This document shows positions 36,168-44,571 of a stretch of DNA of 64,000 nucleotides, in pieces. The notes beneath the pieces are model-generated. The model was not told where the DNA came from. It saw only the letters and a program-made list of their open reading frames with translations, and did not search any database. The first letter of the stretch is position 1. Each line of letters opens with the position of its first letter. Both the position numbers and the translations under genes were made by a program. The stretch is taken from contig NZ_CP012410.1 of assembly GCF_001274535.1 (NCBI RefSeq), forward strand, positions 965,126-1,029,125. The letters run 5' to 3'. This DNA comes from Leptotrichia sp. oral taxon 212 (GTDB taxonomy: Bacteria > Fusobacteriota > Fusobacteriia > Fusobacteriales > Leptotrichiaceae).

Positions 36168-36304
36168 TAAAAAAAATATTTTTTATAACTTTTATTCTAT
36201 TATCTCTTTTTCAGTTAGTTTGTCTTAAATTTTATATTTCAGCTTTGTTTAATAATATCTTACGAAGGAAATATTATAAAACTTGTTAATAGGTGTATTA
36301 TTTG

Positions 36305-37294
36305 CTATCCTAGCAATCCTCCGTGTCCCATCTCAATAATTTCCTGCTTAGTTATTCTGTCATTTGCAAGAATTCTAGGTAGCAGAACATCAAAAACAGT
36401 TTTTTCTGAAAAAACAACTCCACCTGGCAATCCTATTAATACTTTTTCTCCTTTATATGCAAGCATGAACATTGCTCCCGGAAGAACAGGAGTTCCGTAA
36501 GTAACTATTTCCCAATTGCTTTCCCTTATGGCAGAAGGTGTGACATCATCAGGATCTATGGACATTCCTCCTGTACACATTATAATATCTTTTTCATTTT
36601 CAAACATTTTTATATATTTTTTTATTGTATCCTTGTCATCTTGTGAAAATACCTGTTCTATATCATTTATTTTATATTTTTTATATTTTTTTAAAAGGGC
36701 TTCTTTTGATTTATCCTTTATTATCCCATTATATACTTCATTTCCTGTTGTTATTAGTGCTAACTTTTTGTTTTTATCAATTTTTTTAAATGTCAGTACA
36801 TTCTTTTCTTTAACCAGTTTCTCCATTTCATCCAGCTGTTTTTTTTCTATCAGTAATGGAATTACTCTAGTTGCAGCGACATTTTCTCCTTTTTTAATAT
36901 AACTGTTATTATACTTTGTAACTAGAATTATTTCCCCTATTTTGTTTATTTTGTTCAGAGTATTAATATCTATCTTTAAAATTCCGTCTTCTTTGGCAGT
37001 TATATTTATTTTACCTTCACGTATACTTGAAATTTCAAAAAACTCTTTATCTAAATTGAGTTTTTCTACAATAAACATTGCTGCATCATTTTCATGGATA
37101 AGATTTTTTTCCTTATCTTCTTCTTCCATTACAAATATGTTTTCCTTTCCCAACGAGATTAGTACTTCTATATCTTCTTTCCTAATTATATGTCCCCTTA
37201 AAAACTTTGCTCCTTTAAACTCTCCCGGTAATATCTGGGTTATATCATGACAAAGTTCATATCCTTCAGCATTTCTTACATTTATTTTTTTCAT
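36305..37294 (-). CDS. MoeA-like molybdopterin-binding protein (329 aa)
   Basis: The C-terminal half is a MoCF (MoeA/Mog) domain: 'LALITTGNEVYNG', 'DIIMCTGGMSIDPDDVTPSAIRE' and 'VLIGLPGGVVFSEKTVFDVLLPRIL'. The N-terminal half ('MKKINVRNAEGYELCHDITQILPGEFKGAKFLRGHII') resembles MoeA domain I but is shorter and more divergent. These MoeA relatives accompany molybdenum hydroxylase genes in clostridia and fusobacteria and probably insert or handle molybdate on the cofactor destined for XdhD. AGGAG precedes the start. It is the last gene of the leftward Mo-cofactor operon. Confidence 0.85.
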   Translation of the reverse strand: MKKINVRNAEGYELCHDITQILPGEFKGAKFLRGHIIRKEDIEVLISLGKENIFVMEEEDKEKNLIHENDAAMFIVEKLNLDKEFFEISSIREGKINITAKEDGILKIDINTLNKINKIGEIILVTKYNNSYIKKGENVAATRVIPLLIEKKQLDEMEKLVKEKNVLTFKKIDKNKKLALITTGNEVYNGIIKDKSKEALLKKYKKYKINDIEQVFSQDDKDTIKKYIKMFENEKDIIMCTGGMSIDPDDVTPSAIRESNWEIVTYGTPVLPGAMFMLAYKGEKVLIGLPGGVVFSEKTVFDVLLPRILANDRITKQEIIEMGHGGLLG

Positions 37295-37306
37295 TTTATT
37301 TTTCTC

Positions 37307-37795
37307 CTATCTGGCACATTCTGTAGCACTTCCTGTAAGTATTTCTATCCCATGAATTATTGACTCTATACAATACTCTAATGATTCTCTCACAGCTTTT
37401 TCACTTCCTGGAAGATTTACTATCAGCGTTTCTTTTCTTATACCTGCAATAGCTCTTGAAAGCATTGCTCTTTTAGTTATGTTTATACTGTATTGTCTTA
37501 TTGCTTCAGGTATTCCAGGTACTTCCTTTTCTATAATATCTCTAGTCGCTTCAGGTGTTACATCCCTTATACTGAATCCTGTTCCTCCTGTTGTCAGTAC
37601 AAGATTCAATTTCAGAATGTCTGACATATTTTTCATTTCCTCTGAGAGAAGCTTTCTTTCATCAGGAAGGATTAAGTATTTCATTACTTTCATATTATAT
37701 TTTTCTACAATTTCTTTTATAGCTTCGCCACTTTTATCTATTCTTTCGTTTTTAGCACCTTTATCACTACTTGTTATTATTCCTACCGTGTACAT
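37307..37795 (-). CDS. mogA: Molybdenum cofactor biosynthesis protein MogA/MoaB (162 aa)
   Basis: This single MoCF domain adenylylates molybdopterin before molybdate insertion. 'TVGIITSSDKGAKNERIDKSGEAI' is the usual start, and 'LVLTTGGTGFSIRDVTPEATRDIIEKEVPGI' contains the signature TGGTG and DxTPEAT. The start is placed at the ATG at 37795, which has AAAGGTG 6-7 nt upstream; the in-frame GTG at 37804 lies inside that site. The 5' end overlaps the yqeC-mocA 3' end by 29 bp. Confidence 0.92.
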   Translation of the reverse strand: MYTVGIITSSDKGAKNERIDKSGEAIKEIVEKYNMKVMKYLILPDERKLLSEEMKNMSDILKLNLVLTTGGTGFSIRDVTPEATRDIIEKEVPGIPEAIRQYSINITKRAMLSRAIAGIRKETLIVNLPGSEKAVRESLEYCIESIIHGIEILTGSATECAR

Positions 37796-39242
37796 TCTGT
37801 TCACCTTTCTTTAGTATTTCATAATCTTCCTTTGTATCTATATCTCTTCCTTCATCCGAATTTTCTATTTCTACTATTCTTATTTTATCAGGATGATTGC
37901 TTATGACAGTTTTTCCACCTGTGTCTCCTTCCAGCTTGAGAAGTTCATTTTTGAAATTTTTTCCAAAGATGACAGGAAGGCTTCTTTTTCCATCATACTC
38001 AGGTATTGTTATTCTTCCAGGATTAAAATTTTTCAATATTTTTTTTATAGTATCTGAAGTTAGAAAAGGCTGATCGCAAGAAAAGAACATATATCCATCA
38101 CATTTTCCTAGAGTTTTCAATCCTATTTTTATACTTTCACTTTGCCCTTTTTCCGATTTTTTATTATCAATTACATATGTTTTCTTTTCATCTGTTTCCA
38201 AATTTTTCATATAATCCTGAACTTTCTTCTTTACCTTTTTGTCAGAAATGACAATAGCAAATTCATAAAAATTTTCCTTCAGTACTTTTTCCAGTGTATT
38301 CTCTATAAATGTGATTCCCCTGTATTCAAGAAGAAGCTTGTTTGTCCCCATTCTTTTCGATTTTCCTGAAGCCATTATGATTGCACTTATTTTGGGAACA
38401 GAAAAATTTTGATTTTCTTCCTTTATAATACTGTTTTCTCCTATTTCGTAATATTCTCTGTTCTTCAAACTGGTTACAGCTATTCTAACATCCTTGAAAT
38501 TTATATTACTTTTGATCATTTTAGCAAGATTTAATGCATTTTCTTTATCTTCATACCTTTCGGCACAGTTTAATATAAGAATTTTTTCTCCTAATGAGTA
38601 TTGAAAAAGCCCATTTTCATGAACAATAACATTATACAGATGATTTAATGTTAAAGTTTCATTTTTTTGCCCACCGGATATTTTAAGAAATTCTTCCATA
38701 CGATGAATATTTACATCGCTTATTTTCTCTCCTATTATATTTATAGGCAGTATGCCTACAGATTTTGTAGTATTTTTAGTATATACAGGTTCTGTTTTGT
38801 TCCAGCCTTTTAGAGGTTTCATTTTGGAACCATCACCTTCTATTATCATGTAGTCACATTTTCCTGAAATATCTTCAAGTATTTTTGGAGAAAGAGAAGT
38901 TATTTTTCCTATTTTTCTGTCGTATATTCCTAAAACATATACATTGTTGCTATTATTTAAATTTTTTTCCAGATTTAATAGGAAAGAGGTTATTTCAATT
39001 TCTGAAAAAACATCTCTTTCCTTTTCAATGTTAGGAATTGTTATGTCAACAAAACCATATTTTTTATTTATTGGTAAAATTTTAACTGTTGTAGTTATAA
39101 AAACTATCTTCTTCTCTTTTTTCAGTTCCTTACATAAATTTAAGCAGAAAGTAGTTTTTCCATTGGATCCCACTACAGTAACAATATCTTTTTTTTGTAA
39201 ATTCAATAATTTTCCCAGAGTTTCCAATTTTTTTAAAAACAT
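37767..39242 (-). CDS. YqeC-MocA fusion: selenium-hydroxylase accessory protein plus molybdopterin cytidylyltransferase (491 aa)
   Basis: The N-terminal ~270 residues are YqeC-like with a P-loop at 24-31 ('VVGSNGKTT'), 'VFITTTVKI' and 'YMIIEGDGSKMKPLKGW'. The C-terminal ~200 residues are a MocA nucleotidyltransferase starting 'SAIIMASGKSKRMGTNKLLLEYRG', with 'FFSCDQPFLTSDTI' and 'FGKNFKNELLKLEGDTGGK'. YqeC belongs to the three-gene set linked to labile-selenium Mo hydroxylases; MocA transfers CMP to molybdopterin to give the dinucleotide form used by xanthine dehydrogenases. The fusion puts both steps in one chain. The start has AAAGGTGG 6 nt upstream. Confidence 0.92.
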   Translation of the reverse strand: MFLKKLETLGKLLNLQKKDIVTVVGSNGKTTFCLNLCKELKKEKKIVFITTTVKILPINKKYGFVDITIPNIEKERDVFSEIEITSFLLNLEKNLNNSNNVYVLGIYDRKIGKITSLSPKILEDISGKCDYMIIEGDGSKMKPLKGWNKTEPVYTKNTTKSVGILPINIIGEKISDVNIHRMEEFLKISGGQKNETLTLNHLYNVIVHENGLFQYSLGEKILILNCAERYEDKENALNLAKMIKSNINFKDVRIAVTSLKNREYYEIGENSIIKEENQNFSVPKISAIIMASGKSKRMGTNKLLLEYRGITFIENTLEKVLKENFYEFAIVISDKKVKKKVQDYMKNLETDEKKTYVIDNKKSEKGQSESIKIGLKTLGKCDGYMFFSCDQPFLTSDTIKKILKNFNPGRITIPEYDGKRSLPVIFGKNFKNELLKLEGDTGGKTVISNHPDKIRIVEIENSDEGRDIDTKEDYEILKKGEQNVHGRNNNK

Positions 39243-39267
39243 CTCTCCACCTTTTTTTATTTATCAT

Positions 39268-40671
39268 TTAATATCTGACATATTGATCATTTTTATATCT
39301 TTTTATAAATTGACCGTATCCTTCTTCTCCTATAAATTCATTATCTTTTACAATTACTTTTCCTCTTACAATAGTCATTATTGGATATCCCTGTAATTCA
39401 ATACCTTCATAACTTGTGTAATCTACATTTTCATGGAATAATGATTTTGTAATGGTAACTTTTTTATCTTTATCAAATATTACTAAATCAGCATCACTTC
39501 CTACTGCTATACTTCCCTTTTTAGGATACATTCCACAAATTTTTGCAGGATTTGTACTTGTTACTTCAACAAATTTATTTATTGATATACGTCCTTTCAT
39601 GACACCTTCTGAGAAAAGCACAGGAATTCTTGCCTCAACTCCTGGAGCACCGTTAGGACATTTTGCAAAATTGTCTTTTCCCATAGGAACTTTTTCCTTT
39701 TCATAGGAAAAAGGACAGTGGTCAGTTGCTACGACCTGAATATCCCCATTTTTTATACCTCTCCATAATTTTTCCTGATTGGATTTCTCTCTTAAAGGAG
39801 GGCTCATAACATATTTCAATCCTTCTGTTCCAGGTAATTTATAAAGCTCTTCATCTAAAACAAGATATTGTGTACATGTTTCTACATATATATTTTTCTG
39901 ACCTCTTTGTCTTGCCATTTTTATATAATCAAGTCCCATGTTCGAAGTCAGATGTACTATATAAATAGGAGCATCCCCTACAACATGTGCAAGAGTTAAT
40001 ATTCTATTTACAGCTTCAGCCTCACATTCTTCAGGTCTGCTTTTTGGATGGTACTCTGCCGAAGTCATTCCATTTTCCACATAATACTTTCTTAAATATT
40101 CAACAGCCGCATGATTTTCAGGATGTACTGAAACTATTGCATTATTTTCTTTTGCAGTTTTTAATACCTTTATAGCTTCCTCATCCCCTATTCTTTGTCC
40201 ATAAGTCATATAGATTTTGTAACTTTCTATACCTTCCTCTATAAGTTCCTTCATATCTTTCAGTTTCTGTTCATCTGTATCATAGGCTATTACCCCATGA
40301 AATGAATAGTCAATAACGGCTTTTCCTTTTGCCAGTTCATGATAATGTTCTATTCTGCTTCTAAGAGTGCTTCCTACCGGACCTTGACCTATATGATCCA
40401 CTATAGATGTTGTTCCTCCGCATGCTGCTGCTATTGTTCCAGTTCTGAAATCATCATTAGACACAGCAATTCCCACATCAAGACTGAAATGAGTATGTAC
40501 ATCTATTCCTCCCGGTATTACGTAATTCCCTTTAGCATCTATTATTTCTTCCTTTTCTTCATTTTCAATGACTAGATTTTCTCCTATTTGAGATATAACA
40601 CCGTCTTTTATGTATATATCACCTTTATATACATCACTTGCTGTGGCTATCAGAGCATTTTTAATCAACAT
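39268..40671 (-). CDS. hyuA: Dihydropyrimidinase / D-hydantoinase, HyuA type (467 aa)
   Basis: This cyclic-amide hydrolase of the dihydropyrimidinase family has HxH His59/His61 in 'GGIDVHTHFSL' and the carbamylated lysine Lys152 in 'ESYKIYMTYG'. Later metal ligands are 'VSVHPENHAA' and 'IYIVHLTS', with Asp in 'VVATDHCPF'. Length is normal. In urate/xanthine degradation it opens a hydantoin or dihydropyrimidine ring to give the ureido acid that YgeW acts on. It sits between moaA and yqeC-mocA in the cofactor operon, an unusual place for a catabolic gene. AGGAGG precedes the ATG. Confidence 0.94.
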   Translation of the reverse strand: MLIKNALIATASDVYKGDIYIKDGVISQIGENLVIENEEKEEIIDAKGNYVIPGGIDVHTHFSLDVGIAVSNDDFRTGTIAAACGGTTSIVDHIGQGPVGSTLRSRIEHYHELAKGKAVIDYSFHGVIAYDTDEQKLKDMKELIEEGIESYKIYMTYGQRIGDEEAIKVLKTAKENNAIVSVHPENHAAVEYLRKYYVENGMTSAEYHPKSRPEECEAEAVNRILTLAHVVGDAPIYIVHLTSNMGLDYIKMARQRGQKNIYVETCTQYLVLDEELYKLPGTEGLKYVMSPPLREKSNQEKLWRGIKNGDIQVVATDHCPFSYEKEKVPMGKDNFAKCPNGAPGVEARIPVLFSEGVMKGRISINKFVEVTSTNPAKICGMYPKKGSIAVGSDADLVIFDKDKKVTITKSLFHENVDYTSYEGIELQGYPIMTIVRGKVIVKDNEFIGEEGYGQFIKRYKNDQYVRY

Positions 40672-40677
40672 TGTAAA

Positions 40678-41682
40678 TCATCCTCCTATTGAACTCATAA
40701 TTCTTTCTTCTCTTTTTTCATTATGCTTTTTATAATCATTAAACTCATGTTTCCTGTTTTTTGTATAAATTTCCCTTTCGAGTATTTTTATAAGTTCTTC
40801 ATCTGTAATATTTTCAGTCCTGAAAAGTTCTTTTAAATCAATATTACCTCTATAGTAAAGACATTGTTTCATTTTTCCGTCAGATGTAACTCTTATCCTG
40901 TTACATTCATCACAGAAGCAGCTGCTTAACGGAGAAATAAATCCTATCCTTGTTGCTGTTCCTGAAATATTATAGTACTGGGCAGGTCCGGCCCTCAATT
41001 CTTCATTAATTTTATGACTCTCTATTCTGTTTTCCTCTACTTTTATATTGGAGTTTTTCTTAAGAAATTCTATAATCTCCTGACTTTTCATTCCTTTCAG
41101 ATTTCTTGCACACCCTATAGGCATAAGTTCTATAAATCTTATATCAACATTATTTTCTATAGCAAACTTTACTAAATCAGAAATTTCATGATCGTTTGAT
41201 CCTTTTATAATTACAGTGTTAAGCTTAATTTTTATTCCGTTATCCCGGGCTTTTCTCAAGGATTCTGTTACTCTACATAAGTCTCCTCCACGGGTAATTT
41301 TATTAAAATTTTCTTTATTTACAGAATCTATGCTTATATTTAATGAAGTAACACCATCTTTTATAAAATTATCTAAATATGTATCAAGAAGTATCCCATT
41401 AGTTGTAATTGCAATTTCTTTTATTTCGGGAATAGTATTGATTTTTCCTATCAATTCATCTATTCCTTTTCTTGTAAGAGGTTCCCCGCCTGTAATTCTC
41501 ACTTTTCGTATTCCAAGTTTTGCAAGAATTTCTACTGTTCTGTAATACTCATTTATAGTTAAATTATTATTATCAGATTCATTTTTTGAATCTTCAGGCA
41601 TACAGTAAATACACCTGAGGTTACAGTTGTCTGTGACAGAAAGCCTCAAGTAGTTGATTTCTCTTCCAAATTGATCTTTCAT
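40678..41682 (-). CDS. moaA: GTP 3',8-cyclase MoaA (334 aa)
   Basis: This radical SAM enzyme catalyses the first molybdopterin step. The SAM cluster is Cys20-x3-Cys24-x2-Cys27 in 'CNLRCIYCMPE', with 'RITGGEPLTRKG' next. The C-terminal cluster is in 'SSCFCDECNRIRVTSDGKMKQCLYY', and the C-terminal 'SSIGG' keeps the essential Gly-Gly tail. The second ATG (41682) is chosen because AGGAAAG directly abuts the first (41688). It is the first gene of the leftward operon moaA-hyuA-yqeC/mocA-mogA-moeA-like, divergent from the MOSC/mod operon. Confidence 0.95.
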   Translation of the reverse strand: MKDQFGREINYLRLSVTDNCNLRCIYCMPEDSKNESDNNNLTINEYYRTVEILAKLGIRKVRITGGEPLTRKGIDELIGKINTIPEIKEIAITTNGILLDTYLDNFIKDGVTSLNISIDSVNKENFNKITRGGDLCRVTESLRKARDNGIKIKLNTVIIKGSNDHEISDLVKFAIENNVDIRFIELMPIGCARNLKGMKSQEIIEFLKKNSNIKVEENRIESHKINEELRAGPAQYYNISGTATRIGFISPLSSCFCDECNRIRVTSDGKMKQCLYYRGNIDLKELFRTENITDEELIKILEREIYTKNRKHEFNDYKKHNEKREERIMSSIGG

Positions 41683-41825
41683 TTTCATCTTTCCTTTTAT
41701 AAAAATTTTTTATTACATTTTACCTATATATATAGATTTTACCCTTAAAATATATAAAAATCAATACCTTATATAATTTTATTTACAAATAAATTTTCTG
41801 AACATTTATTTTGATTGCATTTAAC

Positions 41826-41858
41826 TTGACAATATACAAAAAAAAGGTATAATATACC
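41826..41858 (+). promoter_or_regulatory. Promoter of the MOSC/mod operon with palindrome over the -10
   Basis: TTGACA (41826-41831) and TATAAT (41848-41853) are 16 bp apart. GGTAT-AAT-ATACC (41846-41858) is an inverted repeat centred on the -10, a possible operator site. The moaA promoter must lie in the same 250-bp divergent region. Confidence 0.6.
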
Positions 41859-41935
41859 ATAATAAAAAGATAAATTTTTTGATTAAATTTATTAAAATAA
41901 ATTTTTTTTAGCAATATAAAATTCAAGGAGAGAAA

Positions 41936-42367
41936 ATGGGTAAAATAGAAGCAATATGCATCTCTGAAAAGAAAGGTACTCCAAAAAAGGAAGTTCTTCA
42001 TATTAATTTGATTGAAAACTTCGGACTGGAAAATGATGCTCATGGAGGAAACTGGCATAGACAGATCAGTCTCCTTTGTTTTGAAAGTATAGAAAATTTT
42101 AAAGTAAAGGGAGCACCTGTAAATTTTGGAAGTTTTGGCGAAAATCTTATAATAAGTGGATTAGATTTCACAAAAATTGTTCCTGGTACTATACTGTCAG
42201 GTGATAATTTTGAACTTGAAATAACCCAGATAGGAAAGGACTGCCATAACCGATGCCACATTTATTATGCCATGGGGGATTGCATAATGCCTCGGGAAGG
42301 AGTTTTTGCTACTGTGAAAAAAGGTGGAGAAATTAAAAAAGGATGTAATATAGATATAAAAGAATAG
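41936..42367 (+). CDS. MOSC domain protein (143 aa)
   Basis: This small MOSC (molybdenum cofactor sulfurase C-terminal) protein has 'LENDAHGGNWHRQISLLCFESIENF', 'FGSFGENLIISGLDF', 'LEITQIGKDCHNRCHIYYAMGDCIMPREGVFATV'. The conserved Cys near 'GDCIMPREG' is the presumed sulfur or selenium carrier residue. MOSC proteins handle the terminal sulfur of the Mo cofactor, so here it may deliver sulfur or selenium to XdhD; that is inference. AAGGAGAG precedes the ATG. It is the first gene of the rightward operon. Confidence 0.9.
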   Translation: MGKIEAICISEKKGTPKKEVLHINLIENFGLENDAHGGNWHRQISLLCFESIENFKVKGAPVNFGSFGENLIISGLDFTKIVPGTILSGDNFELEITQIGKDCHNRCHIYYAMGDCIMPREGVFATVKKGGEIKKGCNIDIKE

Positions 42368-42388
42368 AGCAAAACAGAAAGGATATAA

Positions 42389-43057
42389 ATGATAGAAGCA
42401 ATTCTGCTTTCATTGAAAGTTACTGTAATAGCAGTTTTTGTAACGTTTTTTATTGGAACAGCTCTTGCTTATGTATTTCATAGAAATAACTTTAAATTCA
42501 AAAATATTATAGAGACACTGATAGTTCTTCCTATGTCTCTTCCTCCTACTGTAATAGGATATATTCTTCTTATATTGATAGGAAGAAGAGGACTAATTGG
42601 AAAATATTTTTATGAATGGTTTGGATGGAATATAGTGTTCAGCTGGAAAGCTGCCTGTCTTGTTGCAGTAGTTGTAACTATTCCATTAATGTATCAAAAT
42701 GCTAAACTTGGTTTTGACAATGTTCAGAAAGAAATTAAGGAAGCTGCTAAAGTTGACGGAGCTGAATCTTTTCAGATATTAAGGTACATAATTTTTCCTA
42801 TGGCTTCAAAGGGTATACTTGCCGGAATTCTTCTCTCATGTATACGTGCCATGGGAGAATTTGGTGCCACTCTGATTGTTGCCGGAAATATACCTGGACA
42901 GACACAGACAATCCCTCTCCTTATATATTTTTCCATTGAAAGCGGAGAAATAAAAAAAGCAAATATACTTATAATTATCATAGTAATATTCAGCTTTATA
43001 CTGGTAATGGTAATAAACAGACTAATAGAAAAGGAGGGTAAAAAGCAAGGTGAATAA
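42389..43057 (+). CDS. modB: Molybdate ABC transporter permease ModB (222 aa)
   Basis: This is an inner-membrane permease with about five transmembrane segments. '[36 protein letters not shown]' and the EAA loop '[33 protein letters not shown]', with '[29 protein letters not shown]', are diagnostic of ModB. It imports molybdate with ModA encoded downstream. No modC is found in the window, so the ATPase must come from elsewhere. Its end overlaps moaC by 8 bp. Confidence 0.93.
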   Translation: MIEAILLSLKVTVIAVFVTFFIGTALAYVFHRNNFKFKNIIETLIVLPMSLPPTVIGYILLILIGRRGLIGKYFYEWFGWNIVFSWKAACLVAVVVTIPLMYQNAKLGFDNVQKEIKEAAKVDGAESFQILRYIIFPMASKGILAGILLSCIRAMGEFGATLIVAGNIPGQTQTIPLLIYFSIESGEIKKANILIIIIVIFSFILVMVINRLIEKEGKKQGE

Positions 43058-43532
43058 GCTTACACATTTTGATGATGATGGAAAAGCAGTAATGGTAGAT
43101 ATTACTGAAAAAAATGTTACGGAAAGAACAGCTGTTGCTACAGGTGAAATTGTAATGAATAAGGAAACACTTGAAGCAGTAAAAAAGGGAAATATAAAAA
43201 AAGGAGATGTTTTGGGAACAGCAAGAATAGCAGCTATAATGGCAGCTAAGCAGACACAGTCCCTTATTCCCATGTGTCATAACATTCTGCTTACAAATGC
43301 TAAAATAGAATTTTCATTTGATGATGATGGAAATAAGATTTTCATAAAATCCACTGTAAAAACTACAGGAAAAACAGGAGTTGAAATGGAAGCACTTACA
43401 ATGGTTGCAATAGCCGGTCTTACTATTTATGATATGTGTAAAAGTATGGATAAGTTTATGGTTATAGGAGAGATCACACTAGTAGAGAAACATGGCGGAA
43501 AAAGTGGAGATTGGGTTAAAGATGAGAAATAA
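43050..43532 (+). CDS. moaC: Cyclic pyranopterin monophosphate synthase MoaC (160 aa)
   Basis: This is the second enzyme of molybdopterin synthesis, acting on the MoaA product. '[33 protein letters not shown]', '[24 protein letters not shown]' and '[33 protein letters not shown]' are characteristic. The start is GTG (43050), with AAGGAGGG about 11 nt upstream inside modB. Confidence 0.95.
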   Translation: MNKLTHFDDDGKAVMVDITEKNVTERTAVATGEIVMNKETLEAVKKGNIKKGDVLGTARIAAIMAAKQTQSLIPMCHNILLTNAKIEFSFDDDGNKIFIKSTVKTTGKTGVEMEALTMVAIAGLTIYDMCKSMDKFMVIGEITLVEKHGGKSGDWVKDEK

Positions 43533-43634
43533 ATATAATGAATATTTTATTTAATATATATCTATAAGCAAAAGAATATAATTACATAAGCTTGTAAATT
43601 AGAAAAAGAAGAAGTAAAAGATACAGGAGGAAAA

Positions 43635-44399
43635 ATGAAAAAAATTATTATCTCACTAACATTATTACTTTTTATTTTTAGTTGCAGTGGACAGAAAGAA
43701 ACTGTAAAAAAAGAGCCTGTGACACTTACGATAAGTGCCGCCGCAAGTTTAAAGAAATCAATGGATAAAATTGTGGAAAATTATAAGAAAGAACATCCTG
43801 ATGTAACTATAAATGTAAACTATGGTGGTTCAGGAGCTCTAGAAAAACAGATTATAGGTGGGGCTGCAGCTGACATCTTTATTTCAGCCGCTAAAAAAAA
43901 TATGGATAATCTGGAAAAGGAAAATCTTATAATTAAGGAAACAAGAAAAGATCTGTTAAAAAATACATTAGTTCTGATAGCACCTAATACTCAGAAAGAT
44001 ACATTAAAATCTTCAAAGGAATTAAAAAATACAGGAAAGATAGCTTTAGGTGAAGAAAAAACTGTTCCTGCAGGAAAATATGGAAAACAGACACTGGAAA
44101 AATTGAACTTATGGAATAATATTCAAAATAAAATAGTTTATCAGAAAGATGTAACAGCTGTTCTAAATATAGTGGAACTTGGGGAAGTGGATGCCGGAAT
44201 AGTTTATCTTACTGATGCAAAAAAGCTTAAAAACGGATTTATTGTCGAAGAATTTTCTCAGGATTTACATGAACCTATAGTTTATCCTGCAGCTGTTATC
44301 TCTTCTACAAAAAATAAAGAGCAGGCTGAACAGTTCCTTAAATATCTGGAAGATTCTGCATCAAAGAAAATATTTGAAGATGCCGGATTCAAATTTTAG
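43635..44399 (+). CDS. modA: Molybdate-binding lipoprotein ModA (254 aa)
   Basis: The lipoprotein signal has Cys17 ('LLLFIFSCSG'). The oxyanion-binding family motifs are 'LTISAAASLKKSMDKIVENYKKEHPDV', 'NYGGSGALEKQIIGGAAADIFISAA' and 'KDVTAVLNIVELGEVDAGIVYLTDA'. It captures molybdate or tungstate outside the membrane. It lies 102 bp after moaC, which separates it from modB. AGGAGGA precedes the ATG. Confidence 0.93.
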   Translation: MKKIIISLTLLLFIFSCSGQKETVKKEPVTLTISAAASLKKSMDKIVENYKKEHPDVTINVNYGGSGALEKQIIGGAAADIFISAAKKNMDNLEKENLIIKETRKDLLKNTLVLIAPNTQKDTLKSSKELKNTGKIALGEEKTVPAGKYGKQTLEKLNLWNNIQNKIVYQKDVTAVLNIVELGEVDAGIVYLTDAKKLKNGFIVEEFSQDLHEPIVYPAAVISSTKNKEQAEQFLKYLEDSASKKIFEDAGFKF

Positions 44400-44463
44400 A
44401 TAATAGAATTGTAAGATTATGATGGATAAAATAGAATATTGAAAATAAAAAGCCATTTTATGG

Positions 44464-44469
44464 TATAAT
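44464..44469 (+). promoter_or_regulatory. Possible -10 element before yqeB
   Basis: TATAAT at 44464-44469; the best -35 is TTGAAA, 19 bp upstream, so the promoter is imperfect. GCCATTTTAT (44452-44461) just upstream is the exact reverse complement of ATAAAATGGC (44502-44511), which covers the start codon of the mini-ORF. Confidence 0.4.
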
Positions 44470-44506
44470 GTTCTTAAAAAAATGTATTTAAGGAGTTAAT
44501 TATAAA

Positions 44507-44533
44507 ATGGCATATTTAGATTGTGTAAGCTGA
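44507..44533 (+). CDS. Mini-ORF MAYLDCVS ending in UGA, possible leader
   Basis: AAGGAG (44490-44495) is followed 11 nt later by ATG and seven more codons (MAYLDCVS), then TGA at 44531. After the TGA the frame continues with only Phe-Glu before TAA. It lies 38 bp before yqeB. A regulatory leader, a remnant of a larger gene, or chance are all possible; I have no independent evidence of translation. Confidence 0.25.
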   Translation: MAYLDCVS

Positions 44534-44571
44534 TTCGAATAAAAGAATATTTTTAAAAGGCAGGAAATAAA

